Origin: Novosphingobium sp. FSW06-99 | Lineage (GTDB): Bacteria > Pseudomonadota > Alphaproteobacteria > Sphingomonadales > Sphingomonadaceae | Assembly: GCF_001519065.1 (NCBI RefSeq) | Contig: NZ_KQ954253.1 | Location: 110,158 to 174,157 of the forward strand | DNA length: 64,000 nucleotides | Direction: 5' to 3' | Shown here: one piece after another, positions 8,707 through 16,560 of the stretch | Numbering within the stretch: position 1 is the stretch's first letter | Layout of the letters: the number at the start of each line of letters is the position of its first letter | The notes under the pieces: generated by a model | Database searches by the model: none | Seen by the model: the letters and a program-made list of their open reading frames with translations, nothing else | What the model was told of the DNA's origin: nothing | Position numbers and translations under genes: made by a program

Positions 8707-11700
8707 TCAGGCGGGGATCGGGGACGAGATTGGGCCGGACCGGGTGAAACGCCTGCGCAACCGGTCCAGATAGAGATAGACGACGGGCGTGGTGTACAGC
8801 GTGAGCACTTGCGAGACGGCAAGCCCGCCGACGATGGCATAGCCCAGCGGCTGGCGGATCTCGGCCCCGGCGCCGGTGCCGAGCATCAGCGGCACCCCGC
8901 CCAGCATTGCACACAGCGTCGTCATGAGGATCGGCCGGAAACGGGTGAGGCACGCCGCGCGGATGGCGTCGAGCGGGCTGGCGCCAGCCCGTTCCTGCTC
9001 GATGGCGAAATCGACCAGCATGATCCCGTTCTTCTTCACGATGCCGATGAGCAACAGGATGCCGATGATCCCGATCACGTCGAGGGGCATGCCAACCATT
9101 TCCAGCGTCAGCAGCGCACCCAATCCCGCCGACGGCAGTGTCGAGAGGATGGTGAGCGGGTGGATCGCGCTTTCGTAGAGCATGCCCAGGATCAGATAGA
9201 TCGTTACCAGGGCGGCCAGGATCAACAGGCCCTGCCCCGCGAGCGCCGTCTGAAACGCAGCCGCGTTGCCCTGAAACGAGGTCTGGACGGTGGTCGGCAT
9301 GTGCAATTGCGCCCGCACCTTGTTCACCGCGTCCACGGCGGTGCCGATCGACGCGCCGGGCTTGAGGTTGAAGCTGATGGTGGTCGAGGGAAACCCGCCC
9401 TGGTGGTTGATGACGAGCGGTGCCTTGGCGTTCGACACCGTGGCGACTTGCGACAGAGACACCGCCGTGCCGCCGGACGAGCGGAGATAGACGCTGTCGA
9501 GCGCGCCGGGATCGGCGCGAAACTGCGGCGCCACTTCAAGGATCACGTCATACTGGTTGAGGGCCGTAAACACTTTGGCGGCGGGGCGTTCGCCGAAGGC
9601 GTCGTAAAGACTGGTGTCGATGTCGGCAGCGGAAATGCCGAGCCGGGCTGCGGCATCGCGATCGATATGGACCATCAGTTGCGGACCACCGGCACCGGCA
9701 TCGCTGGTCACGCTGTCGAGTTCGGGAATCTGCCTGAACGCATCGGTGGCGCGGGTGGCCCACTGCCCAAGTTCGGCCGGATCCACATCGACCAGCGTGA
9801 ACTGATACTGGCTCTTGGAGACGCGTGCACCGATCGTGATGTCCTGAGAGGCCTGGAGGTACAGCCGGATGCCCGAAATTCCCGCGACCGCCTTGTCGAG
9901 CCGTTCGATCACTTCGGGACCGGAACCATGCGGCCCCCGGCGATCGACGGGTTTCAGGGCGATGAACATGCGCCCTTCGCTGGGAGAGGGACTGCTCGGT
10001 CCTGGCCCGATATAGCTGGCGACACTGGCAACAGCCGGATCATGGAGGATCACATCGACCAGCCGTTGTTGTCGCTGCGCCAGCCCGTCGGTCGAGATGT
10101 CCGGGCTCGCTTCGGTAATACCGGCGACGAGCCCAGTGTCCTGCGTCGGGAAAAAGCCCTTGGGAATCATGACATAGAGCGTCATCGTCAAAGCGATCGT
10201 ACCGACCAGGACGGCAAGCGTGGTGCGCTGGTGGCGCAGCACGATTGCGAGGCCGCGGTCATACAACGCGGTGAGCCGGTCGAGAGCCTTTTCCAGCGCC
10301 AGGTCGAGGCGTCCGTGTGCGGTATGCGTGTCATGCTGTTTGAGCAATTTGGCGCACATCATCGGCGTCAACGTCAGCGATACGACGACCGACAGCAGGA
10401 TCGCGACCACCACCGTGATGGCAAATTCCTGGAACATCCGGCCAACCAGTCCGCCCATTGCCAGCAACGGGATGAACACCGCGACCAGCGAAATCGAAAT
10501 GGCCAGGATGGTGAATCCGATCTCGCCTGCACCCTTGAGCGCGGCGCGCAGCGGCGTCATGCCTTCTTCCAGATGGCGCATGATATTTTCGATCATGACC
10601 ACCGCGTCGTCGACGACGAAACCGACTGCGATCGACAAGGCCATCAACGACAGGTTGTCCAGGCTATAGTTGCACACCAGCATCACCGCGAACGTACCGA
10701 TAATCGATAGCGCGACGGCAACGCCCGGGATCAGCGTGGCGCGCGGCTCACGCAGGAACAGGAATATGGTGCCGACCACCAGCAAGATGGTCAGGATCAG
10801 CGTGAACAACACGTCATTGATCGATGCGCGAATGGTCGTGGTGCGGTCAGACACGACCGCCACGTGCACCGAGTGCGGCAGCGCAGCCTCCAGTTGCGGC
10901 AGTTCGGCTTTGATGCGGTCCACCGTGTCGACCACATTTGCCCCGGCGGAGGGGATGACGTTGAGGATGATCGCGGGGTCACGGTTGAACCAGCCGGCAA
11001 GCTGGGTGCTCGCAGGGCCGATCGCCACCGCCCCGACGTCCGACAAACGGATCGGCGCGCCGTTGCGATAGGCGACGACAATGTTGGCAAAATCGCTTTT
11101 GCTCTGAAGCTGGCCGTTGGTCGTGATCCCGTAAGTCTGCCGCGATCCGCGCAGTTCGCCGGTGGCGGCATCGATGGTCGAGGTGCTCAGAGCGGTGCGC
11201 ATATCCTCCAGCGTCAGGCCATGGGCGCTGAGCTGCGCAGGATCGACTTCGATCCGCATCGCCGGCTGCTGCTGTCCGCCGATCGTGATAAGACCAACGC
11301 CCGGCAGGTGCGAGAGGCGCTCGAACAGGATGCTTTCCGCATAGTCATCGACAGTCGTCAGGGGCAAGGTCTTTGACGTGAGACCCAGGATCAACACCGG
11401 CGTCTGGGCAGGATTGATCACCCGGAATGTCGGGGGCGACGGCAAAGTCGCGGGAAGATTGCCCTGGGCAGCGGCAATCGCGGCCTGCACTTGCAGCGAA
11501 GCCTGCTGCACCGACACCGATGGCCCGAACTGGAGCGCGATCTGCACAAAGCTTGGCGCGCTCGACGAGGTCATCTGGGTAAGGCCGGGAATCTGGCCGA
11601 ACTGTCGTTCGAGCGGTGTTGCCACGGCCGAAGCGTTGGTCTGGGCATCGGCTCCGGGCAATTGTGCCGTCACCTGGATGGTCGCCACGCTTACGTTCGG

Positions 11701-11853
11701 CAACGATGCGACCGGAAGCTGGAAATAGGCGACGATACCGATGATCGTCAGGCCGATGGCCAGCATCAGCGTCGCCAGCGGCCTGCGGATGAACAGGCCG
11801 GACATGCCGCCAGCGGGTTCAGCAGCACCCTGGTCGATTGTGGACGGGTTCAT
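8707..11853 (-). CDS. RND efflux pump inner-membrane transporter (MdtB/MuxB-like)
   Basis: A 1048-residue proton-driven RND transporter of the hydrophobe/amphiphile efflux class, closest in appearance to MdtB/MdtC/MuxB. It starts with FIRRPLATLMLAIGLTIIGIVAYFQLPVASLP, the conserved first membrane helix. The TM4 proton-relay aspartates are present (AVGFVVDDAVVMIENIMRH), as is the TM10 lysine region (GIVKKNGIMLVDFAIEQ). Two large periplasmic porter loops follow TM1 and TM7. Length is normal for the family. It overlaps the adaptor gene by 4 nt (ATGA). Substrates could be detergents, bile-like amphiphiles or aromatic antibiotics; this cannot be read from sequence. Confidence 0.95.
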   Translation of the reverse strand: MNPSTIDQGAAEPAGGMSGLFIRRPLATLMLAIGLTIIGIVAYFQLPVASLPNVSVATIQVTAQLPGADAQTNASAVATPLERQFGQIPGLTQMTSSSAPSFVQIALQFGPSVSVQQASLQVQAAIAAAQGNLPATLPSPPTFRVINPAQTPVLILGLTSKTLPLTTVDDYAESILFERLSHLPGVGLITIGGQQQPAMRIEVDPAQLSAHGLTLEDMRTALSTSTIDAATGELRGSRQTYGITTNGQLQSKSDFANIVVAYRNGAPIRLSDVGAVAIGPASTQLAGWFNRDPAIILNVIPSAGANVVDTVDRIKAELPQLEAALPHSVHVAVVSDRTTTIRASINDVLFTLILTILLVVGTIFLFLREPRATLIPGVAVALSIIGTFAVMLVCNYSLDNLSLMALSIAVGFVVDDAVVMIENIMRHLEEGMTPLRAALKGAGEIGFTILAISISLVAVFIPLLAMGGLVGRMFQEFAITVVVAILLSVVVSLTLTPMMCAKLLKQHDTHTAHGRLDLALEKALDRLTALYDRGLAIVLRHQRTTLAVLVGTIALTMTLYVMIPKGFFPTQDTGLVAGITEASPDISTDGLAQRQQRLVDVILHDPAVASVASYIGPGPSSPSPSEGRMFIALKPVDRRGPHGSGPEVIERLDKAVAGISGIRLYLQASQDITIGARVSKSQYQFTLVDVDPAELGQWATRATDAFRQIPELDSVTSDAGAGGPQLMVHIDRDAAARLGISAADIDTSLYDAFGERPAAKVFTALNQYDVILEVAPQFRADPGALDSVYLRSSGGTAVSLSQVATVSNAKAPLVINHQGGFPSTTISFNLKPGASIGTAVDAVNKVRAQLHMPTTVQTSFQGNAAAFQTALAGQGLLILAALVTIYLILGMLYESAIHPLTILSTLPSAGLGALLTLEMVGMPLDVIGIIGILLLIGIVKKNGIMLVDFAIEQERAGASPLDAIRAACLTRFRPILMTTLCAMLGGVPLMLGTGAGAEIRQPLGYAIVGGLAVSQVLTLYTTPVVYLYLDRLRRRFTRSGPISSPIPA

Positions 11854-13046
11854 GGTTGCAGTCCCAACTGGTCTGGATTGTCCGATCTGAGCGAAGTCTT
11901 CGCCGCACCCTTGTCGGCAATCGTCACCGAGGCGCCGGGCGACAGCGCGAACTGGCCGTCAGTCACCACGCGGTCACGACCCGACAGGCCATGCACGATT
12001 TCGATCCGATCGCCGAAGCGTCGACCGGACGTGACCGGCCGCATCGCAACGGTATCGTTTGCGCCGACCACCCAGACGTACGTGCCCTGCGGATTGGACT
12101 GCAGGGCGCTTGCCGGCACGGTGACGGCGTTGACATCATCACCGAGCGCGATCCGGAAGTTGATCTGCTCGCCCGGCCAAAGCTGCTTGTGCTCGTTGGG
12201 GAAAACCGCCTTGAGGCTTATCATGCCGTTCGTGGCATCGATGCGATTGTCGATTACGGTGAGGTGCCCCTGGGCAAGCACTTGCCCGGAACCTTGCGCC
12301 AGCGCGGTAACGCCAAGTCCCGCCGGCCCCGCCGCCGCCATTGCCGCGCGGATCTGCGCGATCGCGCCTTGCGGCAGTGTGAAAGTTGCAGCGATCGGCT
12401 GAATCTGCGCGATGGTCACGATGCCGGTCGGATCGGTTGGGCTGACCAGGTTGCCGGGATCGACCAGACGCACCCCGGTCACCCCGGTGATCGGGGCGCG
12501 GATGGTCGCATAGGCCAGCGTCAGACGATCGCGCACGATGGTGGCGCGATCACCTGCCACCACGGCGGAGAGCTGGGCCGATTGCGATCGATAAGCCATG
12601 ACCTGCTGCGCGGACACAAGACCCTTGTCGACCAGAGGAGCGTTGCGCGTGACCAGGTCGTTGGCATTGGCCAGCGCCGCGCGGTCACGCGCCAGGGCCG
12701 CTTCATCCTGCGCAATTGTCGCTTGCAGCGGGCGAGGATCGATCTGAGCCAGGGGTTGCCCGGCCCGAACGGTCTGGCCTTCGGTAAAACTGATCGACAG
12801 GACGACGCCGCTCGTCTGCGCGCGGGCAGCGGCGGTATCGCGCCCCTCGACATGGCCAAGACCATTCATCGCGAGCGCCTGGGGGCCCTGTTCGGCTGAC
12901 GCGATCGTAACCGGAACGGGGGCTTTGGCCGCGTCGGGCGTGGACGATGTGCCACATCCGGCCAGCATGGCAAACATGCCCAGGGCAAGCATGCCCGGGG
13001 TGGGACGAATGCCCTCGATCGGTCGTAAGTGCCTTGATTCTGGCAT
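11850..13046 (-). CDS. RND efflux periplasmic adaptor subunit (MdtA-like lipoprotein)
   Basis: A membrane fusion protein of 398 residues linking the RND pump to the outer-membrane channel. The N-terminus carries a lipobox (MFAMLAGCG), so it is probably a lipid-anchored periplasmic protein. The lipoyl-like half-motifs are visible (ARAQTSGVVLSISFTEGQTV and YATIRAPITGVTGVRLVDPG), flanking an alanine-rich coiled-coil hairpin. The C-terminal beta-barrel and membrane-proximal domain follow (VTVPASALQSNPQGTYVWVV). Start candidates are 13046 (MPESRHL) and 12992 (MLALGMF); the first is taken. It is first of the pump operon and divergent from a peroxiredoxin gene. Confidence 0.92.
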   Translation of the reverse strand: MPESRHLRPIEGIRPTPGMLALGMFAMLAGCGTSSTPDAAKAPVPVTIASAEQGPQALAMNGLGHVEGRDTAAARAQTSGVVLSISFTEGQTVRAGQPLAQIDPRPLQATIAQDEAALARDRAALANANDLVTRNAPLVDKGLVSAQQVMAYRSQSAQLSAVVAGDRATIVRDRLTLAYATIRAPITGVTGVRLVDPGNLVSPTDPTGIVTIAQIQPIAATFTLPQGAIAQIRAAMAAAGPAGLGVTALAQGSGQVLAQGHLTVIDNRIDATNGMISLKAVFPNEHKQLWPGEQINFRIALGDDVNAVTVPASALQSNPQGTYVWVVGANDTVAMRPVTSGRRFGDRIEIVHGLSGRDRVVTDGQFALSPGASVTIADKGAAKTSLRSDNPDQLGLQP

Positions 13047-13366
13047 GGCGGGTCTCCGGTTGCTGCCGGATGCCGATAAGGCCACGATGACGTATCAACC
13101 AATCGAATGACAGAATTCAAACATGCACACGATGCATATTGCAACCGTGCTATCCTGACGGCGGGATGCAGATGTCAAATACATGCCACTGCCAAACCGG
13201 CAGCACGCCCGATGGCAAGCGCAGGCAATCATCGCAAAATACGGTCTGCCCGGAAAAATAATCGTCCCCAACCGCATCTTTCGCCCGCGCCGCAGCGAAA
13301 GACATGATGGGAGCCGGTTTGACGCATCCCGTGCGTCCGGCCCCATCCGGTTGATGGGAGCATCTT
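13047..13366. promoter_or_regulatory. Divergent promoter region, efflux operon / peroxiredoxin operon
   Basis: A 320-bp gap between two divergent operons with no convincing gene. It contains ATGCA-CACGA-TGCAT (13123-13137), a perfect 5-bp inverted repeat, in an AT-richer stretch about 80 bp upstream of the adaptor gene; this could be an efflux operator. Nearer the peroxiredoxin start I see only a plausible ribosome binding site (GGGAG just before 13367). Short open frames crossing the region on both strands have no recognisable product. Confidence 0.4.
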
Positions 13367-13918
13367 ATGAACGTTTTCAAGCGTGCAACTTTGGCAGGCA
13401 CACTGGCCATTCTGGCGGGCGGTGCGCCAGCATTTGCGGCGTTGCCCGTGGGTGACACCGCACCCGATTTCACACTTGATGCAGCCAAGGCCGGCAAGCC
13501 CATGGTCTTTTCGCTCAAGCAGCAATTGCGCAAGGGGCCGGTGGTCCTGTATTTTTTCCCTGCAGCCTTCACCAGCGGCTGCACCATCGAAGCGCACAAG
13601 TTTGCCGAAGCCACTGACGCCTTCAACAAACTGCATGCGACGGTCATCGGCGTGACGGCGGGCAACATCGACAGAGTCGCCGAATTCTCCAAGGTCGAAT
13701 GCCGCGACAAATTCGCAGTCGCCGCCGATCCGGGTGCAAAGATCGCGGGCGAATACAAGAACCAGATGACGTACAACGGCAACACCATCTCGGACCGCAC
13801 CTCGTATGTGATCGCGCCGGACGGCAAGATCCTGCTCAGCTATTCCGATCGCAATCCCGAGGCCCACATCGAAAAGGCGATGGAGGCGGTCAAGGCCTGG
13901 CGCGCAAAGCATTCCTGA
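13367..13918 (+). CDS. Secreted peroxiredoxin (AhpC/BCP-like)
   Basis: A 183-residue thiol peroxidase with an N-terminal signal peptide (MNVFKRATLAGTLAILAGGAPAFA), so it works in the periplasm. The peroxidatic site is clear: FFPAAFTSGCTIEAHKF, matching the PxxxTxxC motif. The BCP-type resolving cysteine five residues later is missing; one other cysteine (KVECRDK, about residue 110) could act as resolving residue or the enzyme is 1-Cys. It would reduce peroxides with electrons from a periplasmic thiol donor. The next gene encodes a DsbD-like electron transporter (40-bp gap), which fits as its reductant source, and the sigma/anti-sigma pair follows. Confidence 0.9.
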   Translation: MNVFKRATLAGTLAILAGGAPAFAALPVGDTAPDFTLDAAKAGKPMVFSLKQQLRKGPVVLYFFPAAFTSGCTIEAHKFAEATDAFNKLHATVIGVTAGNIDRVAEFSKVECRDKFAVAADPGAKIAGEYKNQMTYNGNTISDRTSYVIAPDGKILLSYSDRNPEAHIEKAMEAVKAWRAKHS

Positions 13919-13958
13919 ACGCCCGCTTCCGGTTGATGCCCCTGCAAGGTAGCCCTCA

Positions 13959-15200
13959 ATGCTGATTGCTCTGTTGTCCGCGTTTCTGGGCGGATTGATT
14001 CTGAATCTGATGCCCTGTGTGTTTCCGGTCATCTCGCTCAAGATCATGGGGCTGGTTCGTCACAGCGACCAGCCCCACCGCCTGCGCGCGGAAGGGTTGG
14101 CGTTCTTTGCAGGGGTCATGGGCGCGATGCTTGCCCTGTCGGGGGCGCTGATCGCCGCGCGGGCAAGTGGCGCGGCAGTGGGCTGGGGGTTCCAGTTGCA
14201 ATCGCCACTGGTGATTGCGGTTCTGGCCCTGGTCGTGCTGGGCGCGGGGCTGAACCTTGCCGGATTGTTCGAGGTGGGCCTGTCGGTCCAGCGCCTGGGA
14301 GCGGGAACCGCTGGGCGCGGCGGTGCGTTGGGCGCGGCGTTGACGGGGGTGCTTGCGATTGTCGTGGCCACGCCCTGTTCCGGACCGTTCATGGCCGGGG
14401 CGCTCGGCTATGCCCTCGTTCAGCCGCCGCTGACAGGCCTCGGCGTCTTTGCAGCGCTGGGCGCCGGATTTGCCGCGCCGTTCACACTGCTGGCGTTCCT
14501 ACCCGCACTGGCCCGCCGCCTGCCCCGCCCTGGCGCGTGGATGCAGACGGTCAAGTCGGCGATGGCCTTTCCGATGTTTGGCGCGGCGGCATGGTTGACC
14601 TGGGTTTTGGCGCAGCAGGCCGGCGCGGCGGGCCTGGCCCTGTTGCTGGGATGCATTGTCGCGCTGGGCCTTGCCGGATGGATCTATGGCATGGGGCAAC
14701 GCCGCCGCATGGCGGGGCAGGCCTTCCTCGTCCACTATGGGATGGCGGGCACGGTCGCCGCGCTGATGGCGGTGGCGATCCTGCGTCCCGAAGGGGGCAT
14801 ACCTGCGCATCCACGGGTCGGCACACCGGCGGTGAGTGCCGAGGCCGCGGCACCGGTCGACTGGTCTGTGCAACGGCTGGCGGCGCTGCGCGCGCAGGGC
14901 AAGCCGGTGTTCGTCGATTTTACCGCATCCTGGTGCATCACATGCCAGGTGAACGAAAAAACGACCCTTTCCACCAAGGATGTAAAAGACGCCCTCACCC
15001 GGACCGGCACAATCTTCATGATTGGCGATTCAACCAATTTCAACGCGCAGATCGAGGATGCCATGGCCGCCTTCGGTCGCGATGGCCTGCCGCTCTATGT
15101 GGTCTATCCGGCCGATGGAGGGGCGCCGGTCATATTGCCCCAGATCCTGACCAAAGGGCTGGTCATTCAGGCCTTGAACCACGCTGCCGGCAAAGCGTGA
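13959..15200 (+). CDS. DsbD-like transmembrane thiol-disulfide transporter
   Basis: A 413-residue protein that moves electrons from cytoplasmic thioredoxin to the periplasm. It has the DsbD membrane domain (residues ~1-270) with both redox cysteine motifs, LNLMPCVFPVISLK and VVATPCSGPFMAGALG, and a C-terminal thioredoxin domain with FVDFTASWCITCQVNE (CxxC). The N-terminal periplasmic alpha domain of E. coli DsbD is absent, so the length is about 150 residues shorter than E. coli DsbD. It lies between the peroxiredoxin and the ECF sigma factor on the same strand with short gaps, so one operon is likely. Electrons probably go to the neighbouring peroxiredoxin. Confidence 0.92.
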   Translation: MLIALLSAFLGGLILNLMPCVFPVISLKIMGLVRHSDQPHRLRAEGLAFFAGVMGAMLALSGALIAARASGAAVGWGFQLQSPLVIAVLALVVLGAGLNLAGLFEVGLSVQRLGAGTAGRGGALGAALTGVLAIVVATPCSGPFMAGALGYALVQPPLTGLGVFAALGAGFAAPFTLLAFLPALARRLPRPGAWMQTVKSAMAFPMFGAAAWLTWVLAQQAGAAGLALLLGCIVALGLAGWIYGMGQRRRMAGQAFLVHYGMAGTVAALMAVAILRPEGGIPAHPRVGTPAVSAEAAAPVDWSVQRLAALRAQGKPVFVDFTASWCITCQVNEKTTLSTKDVKDALTRTGTIFMIGDSTNFNAQIEDAMAAFGRDGLPLYVVYPADGGAPVILPQILTKGLVIQALNHAAGKA

Positions 15201-15206
15201 ACACAG

Positions 15207-15887
15207 ATGGAGCTTGCCTGGCGCGCCGACATCGCCGAACATGGCGCGCCCCTGGGCACATTCATCTGGCCTGACAGGAACGTGCCGGTGTCGACGCAGA
15301 GTGACAGCGCCCTGAGGCCGGACCGCCAGACGACGCCGGACCCGTCCGACTGGCCCGCGCTGATGGAACGGTCGCAGGCCGGCGATCAGCATGCCTATCG
15401 CCAGTTGCTGGGCGCCCTGGTCCCGGCCATCCGCAATCTGGTCCGTCGGCGGGTGTTTGACGATGCGCTGGCCGATGATGTCGTGCAGGAGACATTGCTG
15501 ACCATGCATCGCGTGCGACACACTTATGATCCGGCCCGCCCGCTGCTGCCCTGGATTGCCGCCATTGCCGCTGCGCGCGCCATCGACGCCCTGCGCCGCC
15601 AAGGTCGCATCCAGCGTCGCGAAGTGTGGAATGAGGCGACGCTGGCGATGGAACTGGACCCGGACGGTGCCCGTCCGATGGAACAGCTTGCCAACAGACA
15701 TGAGGTAGAGCGCTTGCTGGACGTGTTGCCCACCCGCCAGCGTCAGGCCGTCGAAATGGTCAAGCTGCAACAGATGAGCGTGGACCACGCCGCGCAGGCC
15801 AGTCATTTGTCGGTCCCGGCGATCAAGGCTTTGCTGCATCGTGCGTTGGCCCGGATGCGTCAGCACGGGATCGGTGACCATGGCTGA
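15207..15887 (+). CDS. ECF-type RNA polymerase sigma factor
   Basis: An extracytoplasmic-function sigma factor. Region 2 is visible as HAYRQLLGALVPAIRNLVRRRVFDDALADDVVQETLLTMH and region 4 as LDVLPTRQRQAVEMVKLQQMSVDHAAQ...SVPAIKALLHRALARM. The ATG at 15207 has no good ribosome binding site and gives an unusually long N-terminus; a GTG at 15288 preceded by AGGA gives a 199-residue protein closer to the family's size and may be the true start. The downstream gene encodes a NrsF/DUF1109 membrane protein and overlaps it by 8 nt, the standard sigma/anti-sigma arrangement. Target promoters probably include the upstream peroxiredoxin/DsbD genes. Confidence 0.9.
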   Translation: MELAWRADIAEHGAPLGTFIWPDRNVPVSTQSDSALRPDRQTTPDPSDWPALMERSQAGDQHAYRQLLGALVPAIRNLVRRRVFDDALADDVVQETLLTMHRVRHTYDPARPLLPWIAAIAAARAIDALRRQGRIQRREVWNEATLAMELDPDGARPMEQLANRHEVERLLDVLPTRQRQAVEMVKLQQMSVDHAAQASHLSVPAIKALLHRALARMRQHGIGDHG

Positions 15888-16524
15888 TCATCGCATGCTG
15901 ATCGACAGCTTGAGCCAATCCCTGGCGCCAATCCGGCGGACGCGTCCACCCGTGATGCGCGCGCTGTGCTGGGTTGCCTTGGCACTGCCCAGCGGCTTTC
16001 TGGCGACAAAGCTGATCCCCACCTTTTACCCGGACTGGACGGCCCCCGGCATGGGATGGGCAATCGCCCAGGTCGGGTTGGCGCTGGTGCTGGGCATGGC
16101 CGCCGTGATGCTTGCCTTCGACACCAGCATTCCCGGTCGACCGCTGCGCGCCCGCAGCGGAGCCGTGCTATTCGTGGCGGGACTGGCGCTGGTCTGGCTG
16201 GCGGTATGCGCGGGCAATATGCTGGCATCACCCCAGTTGGACTTCAACAGGCTGGGGGCCGGGGTCTATTGCTATACTTTCATGATGCTGGCTGGTGCCC
16301 CCATGATCGTCATGGTGATCCTGGCCCTGCGCCAGACGCGCGCACTTCATCCGCGTCGGACTTTGCTTGTCGCAGGCGTGGGCGTTGCGTTCGCTGCGGC
16401 AGGCTTGCTCGGCTTTTGCCACCCGGGCACGCTGCATGTGGCCGATTTCTGCATGCATCTGACTGCCGGTGCCACCATAGTCGGCCTGACGACGCTGATC
16501 GGCAGGCGCTTTGTTGCTGCATAG
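15880..16524 (+). CDS. NrsF family (DUF1109) membrane anti-sigma factor
   Basis: A 214-residue integral membrane protein with about six hydrophobic helices, of the NrsF/DUF1109 family. The N-terminal cytoplasmic segment MADHRMLIDSLSQSLAPIRRTRPP precedes the first helix. Typical features include PLRARSG in the middle and the cysteine-bearing segments GFCHPGTLHVADFCMHLTAG near the end. In Caulobacter, NrsF holds SigF at the membrane and releases it under metal or redox stress; two conserved cysteines are involved there. The gene overlaps the sigma gene (ATG at 15880, sigma stop at 15887), so production is coupled and stoichiometric. Confidence 0.88.
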   Translation: MADHRMLIDSLSQSLAPIRRTRPPVMRALCWVALALPSGFLATKLIPTFYPDWTAPGMGWAIAQVGLALVLGMAAVMLAFDTSIPGRPLRARSGAVLFVAGLALVWLAVCAGNMLASPQLDFNRLGAGVYCYTFMMLAGAPMIVMVILALRQTRALHPRRTLLVAGVGVAFAAAGLLGFCHPGTLHVADFCMHLTAGATIVGLTTLIGRRFVAA

Positions 16525-16555
16525 TGCGGCGGGGTATCGCACGCGGGAGCCGCAC
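16524..16555. terminator. Stem-loop between convergent genes
   Basis: GTGCGGC (16524-16530) and GCCGCAC (16549-16555) form a perfect 7-bp stem with an 18-nt loop in the short gap between the NrsF gene and the convergent GH9 gene. There is no T-run, so it is at best a weak or Rho-assisted terminator. Confidence 0.4.
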
Positions 16556-16560
16556 GCCGG

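Noticed and set aside
8809..10710. A 633-codon open frame antisense to the RND pump gene
   Set aside because: The composition (histidine, arginine, aspartate rich, no domains) is what GC-rich coding DNA gives on the opposite strand; the pump gene is unmistakable.
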